Shown: positions 1-10,769 of the stretch, one piece after another
How positions within the stretch are numbered: the first letter of the stretch is position 1
Layout of the letters: the number at the start of each line of letters is the position of its first letter
Assembly: GCF_041146795.1 (NCBI RefSeq)
Contig: NC_135180.1
Coordinates: 39,988,794 to 40,052,793 of the forward strand
DNA length: 64,000 bases
From: Maylandia zebra
Taxonomy: Eukaryota > Chordata > Actinopteri > Cichliformes > Cichlidae
Direction of reading: 5' to 3'
Notes under the pieces: generated by a model
Database searches by the model: none
What the model saw: only the letters and a program-made list of their open reading frames with translations
What the model was told of the DNA's origin: nothing
Made by a program: the position numbers and the translations under genes

Positions 1-210
1 TATAGAATATCAAAATGACATTTATCTTTGACCCCCAGAGTTCAGACATAAATAAGGAAACGAATGAATAAAAAGCAAGAGGATTAAAGGAGAAAAGAAA
101 GGCACAAAGTATAAAACTATAGAAAAACTGCATATACATAAATAATTTATAATGCTCAATGTTTAATTCTGTGGTTTGTTATCAAAAAGTTTTTTGAGCC
201 CCTGAACTAA

Positions 211-420
211 ATGATGCACCACCTGCTTGCAGAACAACAGAGGGCGCTGTTGTTCTGCAAGGAGGACAAGCTGGGACTGGCAGGTCAGGGAGGGGCGGGG
301 CCACAGGCACACAGAGAGAGAGAGAGAGACACCTGTTTGTGTGATTTGGACTCACCCCTTCAGGAACAGAAGAGAAGAAAACACAAAGAGCAGGATGGTT
401 GGATCTGACTTCTACTGCAG
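211..420 (+). promoter_or_regulatory. Probable promoter and first exon of the secreted-protein gene
   Basis: A GC box (GGGGCGGGGCC, near 292-302) precedes a short GA repeat and a stretch that ends in a good donor, TGCAG|gtaaaa at 420/421. An ATG at 395 opens a short frame (MVGSDFYC) that runs into the next candidate exon. I read this as a mostly untranslated first exon; the transcription start is not determined. Confidence 0.45.
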
Positions 421-1549
421 GTAAAACACTGTTACAGAGCCCCTCTCTGGAAAAGTTGGAAAATCACAAAATAAAGTAACAAATGAGGATAAAACAGCTT
501 CAGAAAGATCCTGTAAAAGTTATAAACTTTTAAATGAACATTGTGTCTTTCCTAAAATGTAACTTCCTCCAGTTGTTTGATTTATGTCAGATGACACTGA
601 GGTTTAGTAGAGACATTAGAGTTTTCTGTTTTCTTCTACTGGTAGAAATGACATTATAGAATAGAACAGAACTTTTTGTCATTGTTTCCAAAACAGTGAA
701 ACACCATTTAACAGCTTCTTGAGTGATGGTGCAGATAAAAAGATACAATTGCCTAAAAATTTAGATAGAATAGATAATTGAGATCAAATAAACACAAACA
801 CAACACAATGAGATCACACGATAACAATATGAAGTGAAAAATGAGTGTCAGAGGGATCTTTAGCTCCATTTTATTTCTATTTTAGTTATCAAAAAAACTG
901 AAGAAAGAAAATTAAATGTTGAAGAAAAAGAAATAATAAAATGTAGTGTAAAATTAAAATAAGATTTGACCTGACATATGGTCATAAATGTACCATAAAG
1001 TTCATAATACATACATATACTTATATTATATACATACATTTCAAAGTAAAGCAAAATGTATAATATATTGAGGCAAACTGGATTACATTGGTTTTATATT
1101 TTACATAAAATACTGACAACCAATGAAAACACATTTTATTTTTATTCATTCATTTATTATTAGACATTTTATGAGAATTGATCTGTTTTATTTTTTTTTC
1201 TCTGTCAGTTTTCAAAGCATGATCATGTTTCTTATTTTTCTCAGAAGACGTGGTTAAATATTTTCAGATCTTGGTGATGTGTTTTCATTGACCAGATCAC
1301 ATTTTTGTTTTCCTTTACCTCTTTATGAGAAAAGTAATATCATCATTTAAACTTTTAAAAATTACAAAACAAAATGAAACTGTCAGATGATGTTTTACAT
1401 CACAGAGCTGTGATTTATATCATACAGAAAATGTTCATATATAATGTATTATTCAATGTAAATGTTTAAATGTGAGGAGAAATCAGTGACATATTCATAG
1501 ATCGAATTGTACAAAGCTAAACTACATTGTCTGTTGTCTCTCTGCATAG

Positions 1550-1574
1550 TTTTTTCTTTGGAGAGTTTCCAGAG
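1550..1574 (+). other. Candidate 25-nt leader exon (copy 1)
   Basis: A pyrimidine-rich tract and acceptor (ctctctgcatag) precede 25 bases ending CCAGAG, followed by the strong donor gtgagt. Joined to the first exon it keeps one frame, MVGSDFYCSFFFGEFPE. If it then joins the exon at 8301 (ctctacag|AGCTAAAATG), that frame stops at TAA two bases before the ATG of the secreted protein. The exon is inferred from splice motifs only. Confidence 0.35.
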
Positions 1575-1809
1575 GTGAGTCCTTCAGGACTCATCAGAGG
1601 TCATTGAGGAGGTTCCAGGCAGTCCTGTAGTGCTGTAGTTTATATATAAGGTTTAACTGGTTTACCTGGACTCTGTCTTTAATAGACAGCTGACAGCCAA
1701 TCAGAGAACAGGATTCTCTGTTGTAATGGTTAGTTTAGTTTGGGAGTCCTGGAGAAAATAGGAAAGGTCCTTGAGGTCCACTTCACCCTTTAACGTTCTC
1801 ATGGTGTTC

Positions 1810-2053
1810 TCTACTACGTCCTCCTTACAACACATAGGGCGCACTGCGCTATAGGGCGCACTGCGCTATAGGGCGCGCCGCACTTTTTGAAGAAAATCTA
1901 AGACTTTTAAGTGCGCCTTATAGTTGTGAAAATACGGTAAGTAATTAATTACTTTTGAAAATAAGTAATCAGTAAAGTAACGGGATTACTTTTTTGGGGA
2001 AGTAATCAGTAATTAGTTACTGATTACTTTTTTCAAGTAACTTGACCAACACT
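1810..2053. mobile_element. Miniature DNA-transposon ends (hAT-type MITE debris)
   Basis: The end CAAGTAACTTGACCAACACTG, preceded by repeated AGTAATCAGTAATTAGTTACT, is the familiar terminus of a very common fish hAT miniature element. A second copy lies at about 14473-14603. To its left, a triplicated TAGGGCGCACTGCGC motif and GCGCCTTATAGTTGTGAAAA look like the end of a different small element; a similar end occurs near 56110-56145. Confidence 0.6.
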
Positions 2054-2617
2054 GGTAGCGAGCCTGACGCTCAGTGTCCTTTTATTCTTTTAACATATTT
2101 TTCTGTGTTGTATTTCAGTGAAAGGAGGACGAGCCAGTGGCCCTGGGACCTCAGGTGGTGGGTCGTTTTCACACTTTCTTTTGTACAGCACCGGGTGGGC
2201 TGTAGTGATTTTCTTTTTGTGTGATTTTCTTTTGGGTCCACGGCTGCTGGTGAGGCCAAGTTCCATGATTGTTTTACTTTGTCTTGTGTGTAGTCTTCAG
2301 TCATTAATGATTCAATGATATGTGCACATGAATGAACTTCATCAGCAGGTTCTGAATGGGTTAAACACAGAGCGATGAGAGTTAACAGACTCGGTAAACC
2401 AGCTCCGAAGGACTTGGCTCCATCTAGTGGACATTCTTAGAATAACTATCAGTTTCTAAAAATGGTCTTTGTATTCCAGGTTGTATTTAGCTGTCAGTTT
2501 ACAGGCTGATCTGTTCTTTCATGTTGATGTATTTTGTATTTAGCTCCATCTAAAGCACAGAGAGCTCTGGTTTATATTTCTGTAATTCTAATGTCTCAGT
2601 TTTAAATGGTCTTTGTC

Positions 2618-3030
2618 TTCCATCCATCCATCTTCATCCGCTTTATCCGAGGCCGGGTCGCGGGGGCAGCAGCCTGAGCAAAGAGGCCCAGACCTCCCTC
2701 TCCCCAGCCACCTCCTCCAGCTTGTCCGGGGGAACACCAAGGCGTTCCCAGGCCAGCCGAGAGATATAATCTCTCCAGCGTGTCCTGGGTCTGCCCCGGG
2801 GCCTCCTCCCGGTGGGACATGCCTGGAACACCTCACCCAGGAGGCGCCCAGGGGGCATCCTTGTCAGATGCCCGAACCACCTCAGCTGGCTCCTTTCGAT
2901 GTGGAGCAGCAGCTGCTCTACTCTGAGCCCCTCCCGGATGGCCGAACTTCTCACCCTATCTGTAAGGGAGAGGCCAGCCACCCTTTGGAGGAAGCTCATT
3001 TCCGCCGCTTGTATCCGCGATCTCGTTCTT
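2618..3030 (-). mobile_element. Rex3-like (RTE clade) LINE, 3' end
   Basis: The - strand frame (2643 up to about 3030) reads the end of an RTE reverse transcriptase: SQLRWFGHLTRMPPGRL, then RPRGRPRTRWRDYISRLAWE and a C-terminal LLRLLPPRPG. The element then ends in a GATG-rich tail (ccatccatccatc on the + strand), as Rex3 elements do. It is 5'-truncated; the polymerase palm motifs are absent. Confidence 0.85.
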
Positions 3031-3944
3031 TGTCTTTGTCTTCTACGTAAAATATTTAATGATTCATTTATGTGATGAAGAAAGATGGACACATTAAAGA
3101 CGAAATAACAAACAGGAAATCTGTAGTGGAGAAGAGGAAATGTTGCCACCTGGTGGCTGTGAAAATGATTGCCTGATTATTTGTTCCAGTATGATATCAT
3201 TCTGAGTATTATTCCTCCTACAGATGCTGTCTCTTTTCTCTCTCTTCTTTTTTGAGCTCTTTGATTTGTATTGAAGGAATCTGAAGGATTTTTCAGCCTG
3301 AATTTCTTTTTGTTTGGTTTGAGTTGAGTCTTGATGTTTTTTAATAAATGCATTAACAATGAACTCCATGTTGCATTAAACTGAAGGATCATCTTCAGTT
3401 TCCAGTAAGTCAGATCAGGTAAAATCTGAAAACTTGCTATCAAGTTCTGTGTACCAGGTTTTGAGGTAGGTGGTTTTGTTGTGGTGCTCGCTATGGCTCA
3501 GGGTCTGAATGTTTGGGTCTGCCTTTTTCCAAACACAGACTCAAAATATTTATGATAATTGTCAAATCCTTAATGAATACATTTTCTGTTAAGCCCTTAG
3601 TGACAATCTTACACATTTACAGTAGAATTGTGCAGCTTAGTCCTAAAGTACAGTCTACCAAATGTGCTGTTGACAGCATCAAAATCCAAAAACTAATTTA
3701 ACTGTCTTCCACATTATGCATATCAGCAGAGAAATCAACATGGCAGACTCCAGGAGGTGTTTTTGTTGAGCACATTGTCAGCAACCTTTTGTCTTATTTC
3801 ATTTGTGTGTCTGATCTTCCTCACATTGATGGAGGACTGAGGATGTTTGGTCTGTTTGTGTCAAGCAGACGTCGATGACCACTGAAATCCTAAAGACTCA
3901 GGTGTCCTTAAAAACAAGTAAAATGTGAACATACATAGAAACAA
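3031..3944. other. No gene recognised
   Basis: AT-rich sequence with only short, unsupported open frames. No RNA gene, clear repeat boundary or splice-supported exon was seen. Confidence 0.5.
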
Positions 3945-4125
3945 TGTGTGTGTGTTTGGTCTCCAACAGTGTTTATGTGGGTGGTACATGCCAAAGATGG
4001 AGATGGATGAAGGAGCCAAGGTTTCCCAGCACAACATTGGACTGGATCCAAATGATCAGTGTCATTCACCTCACATGTCAGTGGTTTAAAGTTGTGGCTG
4101 ATCAGTGGATCTATATGGTCTTACC
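3945..4125 (-). mobile_element. Tc1-like transposon remnant
   Basis: The stretch TTTCCCAGCACAACATTGG and the terminal CAGTGGTTTAAAGTTGTGG followed by CTGATCAGTGGATCTATA resemble the 3' part and terminus of a common fish Tc1-like element whose end reads TATACACCGATCAGCC. Most of the transposase is deleted. Confidence 0.5.
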
Positions 4126-4302
4126 AGAAACACTTAGCAGTAATTTACTGTCAAGCAAACAGAAACATTGACCACTGTGTTTGAAGAAGGCCCTCTGTTC
4201 TGTATTAACAGAGTACAAGGTCTTCCAAAATGATTCAGTCCAAGATTTGAGGCAAACACCATGTGTATAAAGAACGTCAGCCTCAAACAGCAGACTGCAG
4301 AC

Positions 4303-4338
4303 GATGCAGCAGATGCAGCAGATGCAGCAGATGCAGCA
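4303..4338 (+). repeat. Short tandem repeat, (GATGCAGCA)4
   Basis: Four perfect 9-base units in a row in otherwise unique-looking sequence. It would read DAA or MQQ repeats if translated, but no gene model supports that. Confidence 0.9.
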
Positions 4339-4703
4339 ACTGTAAGTTGGTGTTTTTCCCTCTAAGCTGAGATCATTGGATTTCAGAGATTAACTAACAC
4401 TAATAGCTAATAGATGCATGGATACAAATTTAACCCAAATTATTTACTCAAAGCAACAGAATTCATCATCTTGCATAGATTTAACAGTAAAGGATACTGT
4501 AGTTATTTTACTGTTGTATAAAGCTAATACTCAACATTAAACATGTCCATTCCTAGAGTGATGCATTTGATTTACTTAAGTTCATAAATATGTAACATGG
4601 TGTAATTAAAAAAACTAATGATAACACAGATGTTTCCAGATTTTAGAGATCATTGAACAGTGTCAGAAGGAGATTGTTTGATTCTAGTAGTCACTGTTTC
4701 TTT

Positions 4704-7700
4704 GACCCTCTGGGTTGGTTCAAAATCACCACCCTTTCAGCTTGTTCGTGGCCACCAACAGATTAGGTCTGTAATTTTTATTATCTTTATGTTTTTTTGC
4801 CATTTTTTCTGCATAAAGCTTTTAAGTAACTTCAGTTCTTTTCATAAATATAAAATAATTATTACTTTTTAAATTTTTAACCCTTTAAACACCAGTTTGT
4901 TTGTCCACTGCACCAGCTGGAAGACAACCTCAAATCTCGCAATTTTATATAATTACATTGCTACTGAAATTTCTTGTATTGTTAATAGTAGAGTCTGGGG
5001 CATGTAATTGATTCACATCAACATTGATTATAATGCATTGTTATTTTTGTGCAGGGAGAGCAAAAACATAAAAACTCCCTCTCAGTCTGTTCGTGGCCAA
5101 AAATGGCCACCCCCTGTTTACTTTTACAAAATACTATAAAATTCATATATATTAAGAAAAATTTCCACTTTTTTTTTGACTTGATTTTTTTAGATTAGCA
5201 CCAGTGCTGTTCATGAAAATCAAAATTTCATTCAAATTCAGAATTTTAACCCTTTAAATACCAGTTAAATCACATAATTTTAATGATTTACATGGGGATA
5301 AAAGCATAAAATCCCCATTTCTTTCTAAATAATACATGCAAACTGATTTATTTTCTAACCATGATGGAGGTTAGATGAATAGCAATAAAGTATCAATGAG
5401 TTTTATGTATCTTTGTTTTTTTGTGCAGTGACAGAAAAACAAAAAAAAATCCCTCTCAGCTTGTTCGTGGCCAAAAATGGCCACCCCCTGTTTACATTTA
5501 CAAAATACTATAAAATTAATATATATTAAAACATTTTTCTACTTTCATTGACTTGATCTTTTAAATTAGCACCAGTCCTAGTCATGAAAACCAAAATATA
5601 ATTCAAATTCAGATATTATACCCTTTGAATACCAGTCAGATTATGTGTTATTGCTACGCTTTTGGGGGGAAATAGTAATAAAGTTCACATTTTTTAGCAT
5701 ATGAATGGTGAAACCTAATATTTTTTACTGTCATTGCAGGTCAGTAACAGTAACTGTAACAATGATTTATTTTTACTTCATTTATTTATTTATTAATTTT
5801 TTCTTTGGGGGGGAATGAATGGCCAAAGAGAATATCACACATGGTGTGTTAGTGGCCAGAAAGGCAATTTAATGACCAAATAACCCCTGAAATGACCAAG
5901 AAAATTTATATTCCAGTATGTGTGTGCTTCTGCGTGCATCCTCATTAGCAGCACGATGTACTAACCACAGTAGAGTGGTTGTTGTAGGCACACTTTCTGC
6001 ACCTGGTGCAAGGGGCTGCTGTTCCAGTCCTGCAGGTGCGCCTTTTGCACCTTCTTCTCATTTCGTTGGTGGGGTGTGGGTCACACTCTGGGTCAGACTA
6101 CTGTATCTTGAGATCAATGGCAGAAGTGGCTGAGGGACATGGGTGTCTTGCAGTTGTTGAGGTCACCAGCATGTGTCCCAGCTCTCCCAGGATCACTCTT
6201 CATCTGTAGGTTGTAGAGCACTCCCCCACTTCAGTGAAATTGTTTCCGGTGGGACAAAGGCATCGTATCCCAAGACATCCAGGAGATTGGAGAGAAGAGC
6301 CAGCAGCCATCAGTTAGTTTTCCTTCTGCAACTCGAGGTGCCAACATCCTCTCTAAGTTATCCAAGCAGTATTTGTGCCTATTGTAGTCCAGGATTGCTT
6401 CTTGCTCTCACGCATCCTTTATTCCCCATCATCGACTGCTGGTTCCTTGTGTGTTGCTGTCAAAAGAAGCACATTCCTCTGTTGCTTTGGCATGTGGGAT
6501 ATTGCTGTGGAAGTTTTATTGAAGCCAAAGACAGACAACAAAATCTTCCTCTGTTGCAACTGGAGGAGCTGGGGAGGAAGCTCTGGGTTGTTTCCCCTGT
6601 GCCAGTTTTCATCTCAGGAGTTCCTCTACCAAGGTGCCCGAAGGAAAGACGTTGTCCTCGGAGCTCCTCCGTCAGTTGGAGTCTGAACCCTGTTCCCTTT
6701 TTTACTTCCTGAGAACTTCCAGTGTTGTCATCCAACATGCTATGTATTGCTTTATTCTGGTTTAGGCTCACATCTCCACTTCATCTATGATCCTCCAGTC
6801 CTCACACCTTGGCCTCCCGTGCAGCTTTGTAAGGGTGCACAGCAGCTAAAAGATCTCCTTTGTTATAAAAACGTCAAAAGTAGATCTCAGGCTGCTAATG
6901 CAGGGAACTGCATACAGGCTGAGCCCTGGTTTGATACCAGTGGGTACTGGATGTAGAGCAGTCTCTCTTCAGTGGTGGGACCCACATGGTTTTCCTTTCA
7001 TGAGGGATCCACTCGGTCACTCTCCTCGGTCTCAGAAAATGCTCCTATGTTCTTTTCCATCAGCTGCTCAGCCTCCACCTCCATGCCCCCCAACCCCAAT
7101 CCTCCCCCAAAGAAGAGGATTCAGGCACTGGCTAGTACTCATCATCTTTGGAGAGGAAGTTTCTTCATCTTGGGCAGATGTCTTTTCTTCAAGGACAGAG
7201 GACTGCTGCTGTCCTTGCTCTCTGACCAGATCACACAGACAGTGCTTGAAGCAGTGATGACCTTCTTGCCATACAGCCAGAATAAATGATCTGGAAGCTG
7301 TTAGGCTGACTTACAGCAGTAGCTCTGTCTGCACCTGCAGAAACTCCAGGACACGTTTACAGTGTTTGTTGTTGTTTGCGCTCCAGCTGCAGCTGCAGGT
7401 TTGAACTCTGCAAAATGTCCTGTGATTGGGTTGTTTTTGTTTTTGTTTCTAGAGTTGGTATTTTGGGTGTGGTCTCTTTTTATGAAAAATACAAGAGTAA
7501 AAGTGTTTTTAACATGTGCTTCAAAGCTGAGTTTGACTGGGAAGCTCAAAGCTCAACAGCCTGCATCCACAGAAATTCACTGCAGCCTATGTAATGTTTG
7601 AATTTATTCCAGTCTATCTTGCAAATACATGTTTGTGCTGCAATGTCATGCACAAACACAAACTATTAGATCCTTAAGATCAAACCTATGTCAAAATTGT

Positions 7701-8153
7701 GTCATTATTTTGGTCCATTGGAGTGTGGTAAGCCATCAAAGGCTGCTACTAGAAACTCTGAATATTACATGAAATCGCTTGTTTGGCCAAAAATGGGTAA
7801 ATGATGTCATTTGGTAAAAAACATTAAAAACTACAATTTTCATGTGTTGAGTTTAGAATGAAAGCAATTTTACCTAAATCGCATGATATAGTACTGTCAG
7901 TAACAAGGAATCAAAAAAGGTGGTTATAATGGGTTTCAATTGGCCACAAATGGCCACGATAGAGTCAAGAGGAACAATTTGGTGTATAGTGAATATTATT
8001 GACATTATTAAGGAGCTGATGTTGAAAATTAAAAAATCTGAAAAAAATACACACCTTTGGGAAGTTTCATTCCACTTGCATTAACAGAACGAAAATGGTT
8101 GAAAAAAGAAAAGTGAAGTGGCCACAGATGGCCAGGATAGAGCCCAGAGGGTC
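4704..8153 (-). mobile_element. Decayed piggyBac-like DNA transposon, about 3.45 kb
   Basis: Both ends carry the same inverted motif: GACCCTCTGGG at 4704 and its reverse complement at 8143-8153. Inside lies a decayed piggyBac transposase on the - strand. Both subterminal regions carry copies of a palindrome, TGGCCAAAAATGGCCA (5094, 5468) or close variants (7941, 8119). The left part is built from tandem units about 374 bases long, each repeating TACAAAATACTATAAAATT and the CCAGT-ending block. A TTAA target duplication is not evident, so the exact ends may be off by a few bases or mutated. Confidence 0.75.
5945..7290 (-). pseudogene. piggyBac-type transposase, broken
   Basis: The last - strand frame (about 6056 down to the stop at 5945) reads a cysteine-rich C-terminus, RRRCKRRTC...PCTRCRKCAYNNHS, the arrangement of the piggyBac zinc-binding tail. 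Just upstream are YNRHKYCLDNLERM and LFSPISW/LGYDAFVPPE, which match the family's conserved block DYNRTKGGVDNLD...RRWPL..F.N.LD...YNAFV. Frames break repeatedly, and the N-terminal and central parts are hard to follow, so no functional transposase remains. Open frames on the + strand here (for example 6173-6712) are antisense shadows. Confidence 0.75.
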
Positions 8154-8307
8154 CATGATCGCAACCCAAACTACCATCAGCGTCTCACTGTAACAAAGCC
8201 CAACAATATGAGCAGACATACGTCAGTTTGGTGTTGTGTTTCCTGCTCTTACTGATGTATGATTGTAAAGAGTTGTTCTCCTCTCTCTCGTCCTCTACAG
8301 AGCTAAA

Positions 8308-9606
8308 ATGAAGGATCAAAGGAGACTCCCCTCACTCTTCCTCACTCTTGTCCTTTGCGTCTCTCCATGGTCCACCTCTGGAAAAACATTCTACAGCCAC
8401 CATGGGATAAAATGCACCGGCGACTGTCATCCTCAGGGCTTATTGCAGACATACCAGTGCACAGTACACAAGACAGATGGCACAGAAGAACTACAGTACT
8501 GTTCACCAATGAGTGGGGTGGACTACAAGGGAAACGTGTGCTTTTATTGCTGTGAGCAGCACGACAATGGCTACTACCAGTGTGAAACAGCCTCGGGTTT
8601 GGGATACTGTGGAGATGTGATAGAGGACTTAAACCATTACACCTTAACATATGGTATGCCGTGTTATGATAGCTGTGAAACGCGCGGTAAGAACTACTAC
8701 TGGTGCCATTCCACAAAGGGGTGGGATTACTGCTCACCAAGAAAAAACGTTGATTACAAAGGCAACGCCTGTCGCCAAGACCATCCCTGTGACACACATG
8801 GACGAGATTACCACTGGTGCTATTTGGACAAAGGAGGCTGGGACAAGTGTGGACGAGTGGAGCCAAAGGCAGTGATTCATGACACCATATCCCGAAAACG
8901 CTGCACTGATGACTGCCAGTATTCTCGCTACTTCTGGTGCCACATTCATGGTAGCTGGGACTACTGCTCACCTGCGCCAGACGTCACCTACAGAGGTGTG
9001 CCTTGTCGCTCAGATCACAATTGTGGAGACCATGGCAAGGGATATAGCTGGTGCTACACAACAGACAACAATAACTGGGATTACTGTGGAGTCATCTCTC
9101 CTGGAGAGTGCAGGTATTCTGTGCCACACCGCACCAAACGGCAACCCAAGAAACCCAATCAAACTAACCCACCACAGCTGATCTGTACTCGGGAGGACAA
9201 CAGCAGGAGGAGAGTGACCATGTTCGAAGCAGTAGAAAATCACCAAACCATCGCAGACTCTCATAATTACCGTGCCGAAGCATTCAATTTAATTAATGAA
9301 TGGGACGGCCGGGGCCTGGGCCAACAGGCCAGGTCCAACTTGGTTACATCAAGAAACCTTCGCATTGACCTACAGGGTCTGTTTAACAGGAGTAATCAGC
9401 AGTATTACAACCTGCAGGTCCAGGTGAAGAGCCAACGTGTTAGTGGAAAAAGCACAACTCTGGCACACATTGAAGCCCCTGTTGACACTCCACTTGAGTA
9501 CATGCGTTTGGCCCTCAGGGAGAGTTTACGGAACCGAGCCACGGTTTCACTGGAAGTGACTGACCAACCAATAAACAACGACAACAGCTGTCACAAACGT
9601 CATTAA
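8308..9606 (+). CDS. Secreted cysteine-module protein, 432 aa, family not recognised
   Basis: Single open exon. The start is the first ATG after a clear acceptor (cctctacag at about 8300). Residues 1-25 form a signal peptide with core LFLTLVLCV. Three modules follow (about 36-102, 119-182 and 199-261). Each has an early CxxxC, then YxWC or YxC, a WDYCSP-type motif, YxGxxC, C...HG..Y.WC and a final WD.CG; module 1 is the most diverged. They resemble fibronectin type II-style extracellular modules, but I cannot assign the family. At 275-278 lies RTKR, a furin-type cleavage site. The region 279-432 has few cysteines, an EAFNLINEWDGRGLG block and N-glycosylation sequons at N284 and N360. The protein is probably secreted, possibly cut into a cysteine-rich part and a C-terminal part. 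Its probable promoter and leader exons are near 211-1574, on the far side of a piggyBac insertion. Confidence 0.8.
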   Translation: MKDQRRLPSLFLTLVLCVSPWSTSGKTFYSHHGIKCTGDCHPQGLLQTYQCTVHKTDGTEELQYCSPMSGVDYKGNVCFYCCEQHDNGYYQCETASGLGYCGDVIEDLNHYTLTYGMPCYDSCETRGKNYYWCHSTKGWDYCSPRKNVDYKGNACRQDHPCDTHGRDYHWCYLDKGGWDKCGRVEPKAVIHDTISRKRCTDDCQYSRYFWCHIHGSWDYCSPAPDVTYRGVPCRSDHNCGDHGKGYSWCYTTDNNNWDYCGVISPGECRYSVPHRTKRQPKKPNQTNPPQLICTREDNSRRRVTMFEAVENHQTIADSHNYRAEAFNLINEWDGRGLGQQARSNLVTSRNLRIDLQGLFNRSNQQYYNLQVQVKSQRVSGKSTTLAHIEAPVDTPLEYMRLALRESLRNRATVSLEVTDQPINNDNSCHKRH

Positions 9607-9931
9607 TATTATCACTGAAACATATGTAGCTAATGAATGAGACAGAAAACTCTATTAACTTTATTTCTTCATCAGTTGCTCAATCACTGAATTCCACATA
9701 ATAACCAGACAACTGTCGGACGATAAGCCTGAGTTATTCTGAGGCTTTGTACCATCACATGAAGATAACAGTAGTCTTCCATTTTGATTTCATTTTTGTT
9801 GTAAATATAGTTTAATATCTATCAATTCATTGTGTTTCAGGCTTAAAAAGCAATTCTGTAGTGAAACAGTGTAAAATGACCAAATTAAAATTCTATATTT
9901 GTACTTTGTACGATGCATTTATTCAAACAAT

Positions 9932-9953
9932 AATAAAGATAATGCCAAATAAA
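9932..9953 (+). terminator. Polyadenylation signals of the secreted-protein gene
   Basis: Two AATAAA hexamers, at 9932-9937 and 9948-9953, lie about 330 bases after the stop codon at the end of AT-rich sequence. This would give a 3' UTR of about 350 bases. Confidence 0.6.
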
Positions 9954-10769
9954 CACATTTTTTAAAGACATTTCATTTCATTTTTACAGTTTGGCGAAAA
10001 CAAATATTTTGTGAGGATAATATCACAAAGCCTGCGAGGACAAACTAATGATCATACTTTCTGTGGGTCATTGGTTTTAAAAAACAAAATATTTACAACA
10101 GCTGTTCACATTAAATCCATCTTGGTTTGAGGAATTTTTAATTAGTCTGTCGCTTCAGCTTAAACCTCTCTGAGACTTTCTCACGGATTTTCACCTCAGT
10201 AACTTTTCCTATTGTACATTTTATTATTTTTATTACATTTATATTTAAAGGCATTTTAAATGTGACAAACCCACAATCGACATGTGCAGCTGCTGGAGCC
10301 AGATATAACAAACCTTCTGAATTAGCTGCTGAATTACACAAACCCACAGAGTTTACTCTTTTCAACAGACTGCATTTTGTTCTGAATAACGTTGCAAATA
10401 TTGATCATTTATGGAGGTATTTGTCGACCATCTTTACTTTTAGTTATGAACTGTTCACATCGGCCTTAAACGTGATTCACAGAAGTGAACAATTTCACAG
10501 CTTTTGTACACATTACGTTTGAGCAATTCAGTATCAGACCTCGTATAAACACTTTTGTTCTGTTGGTTTTTCAGTTAGAGCAATTATATCACATTGAATA
10601 ACACTGAACACTATTCCTAACTGAACCACAGATTTTGATGTAAATTTTGTCTGAATTTTCTCAAAGCTCAGGAATAGTTACACACTGAAATTTATACAGA
10701 GGAGGAATAATTAAAGGTCAAAAGAGTTAAAGTTACCTTTATTGTCAAACCTGTTATGTGTTCAGAACA
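9954..10769. other. AT-rich spacer, nothing recognised
   Basis: Short unsupported frames only. No repeat family or RNA gene was recognised. Confidence 0.5.

Larger units (their letters stand above)
1..1776 (+). repeat. Direct duplication, copy 1 (promoter, two leader exons, intron)
   Basis: This stretch recurs at 10770-12545, shifted by exactly 10,769 bases. I found no difference in the lines compared. It ends at a shared TCCTTGAGG, after which the two copies diverge completely, and it probably extends left of the window. It holds a GC box, a first exon ending at 420 and a 25-nt exon at 1550-1574. Such identity means a recent tandem duplication, gene conversion or an assembly artefact. Confidence 0.95.

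Noticed and set aside
6173-6712. 179-codon + strand open frame
   Set aside because: Antisense to the piggyBac transposase remains; the - strand carries the family motifs.
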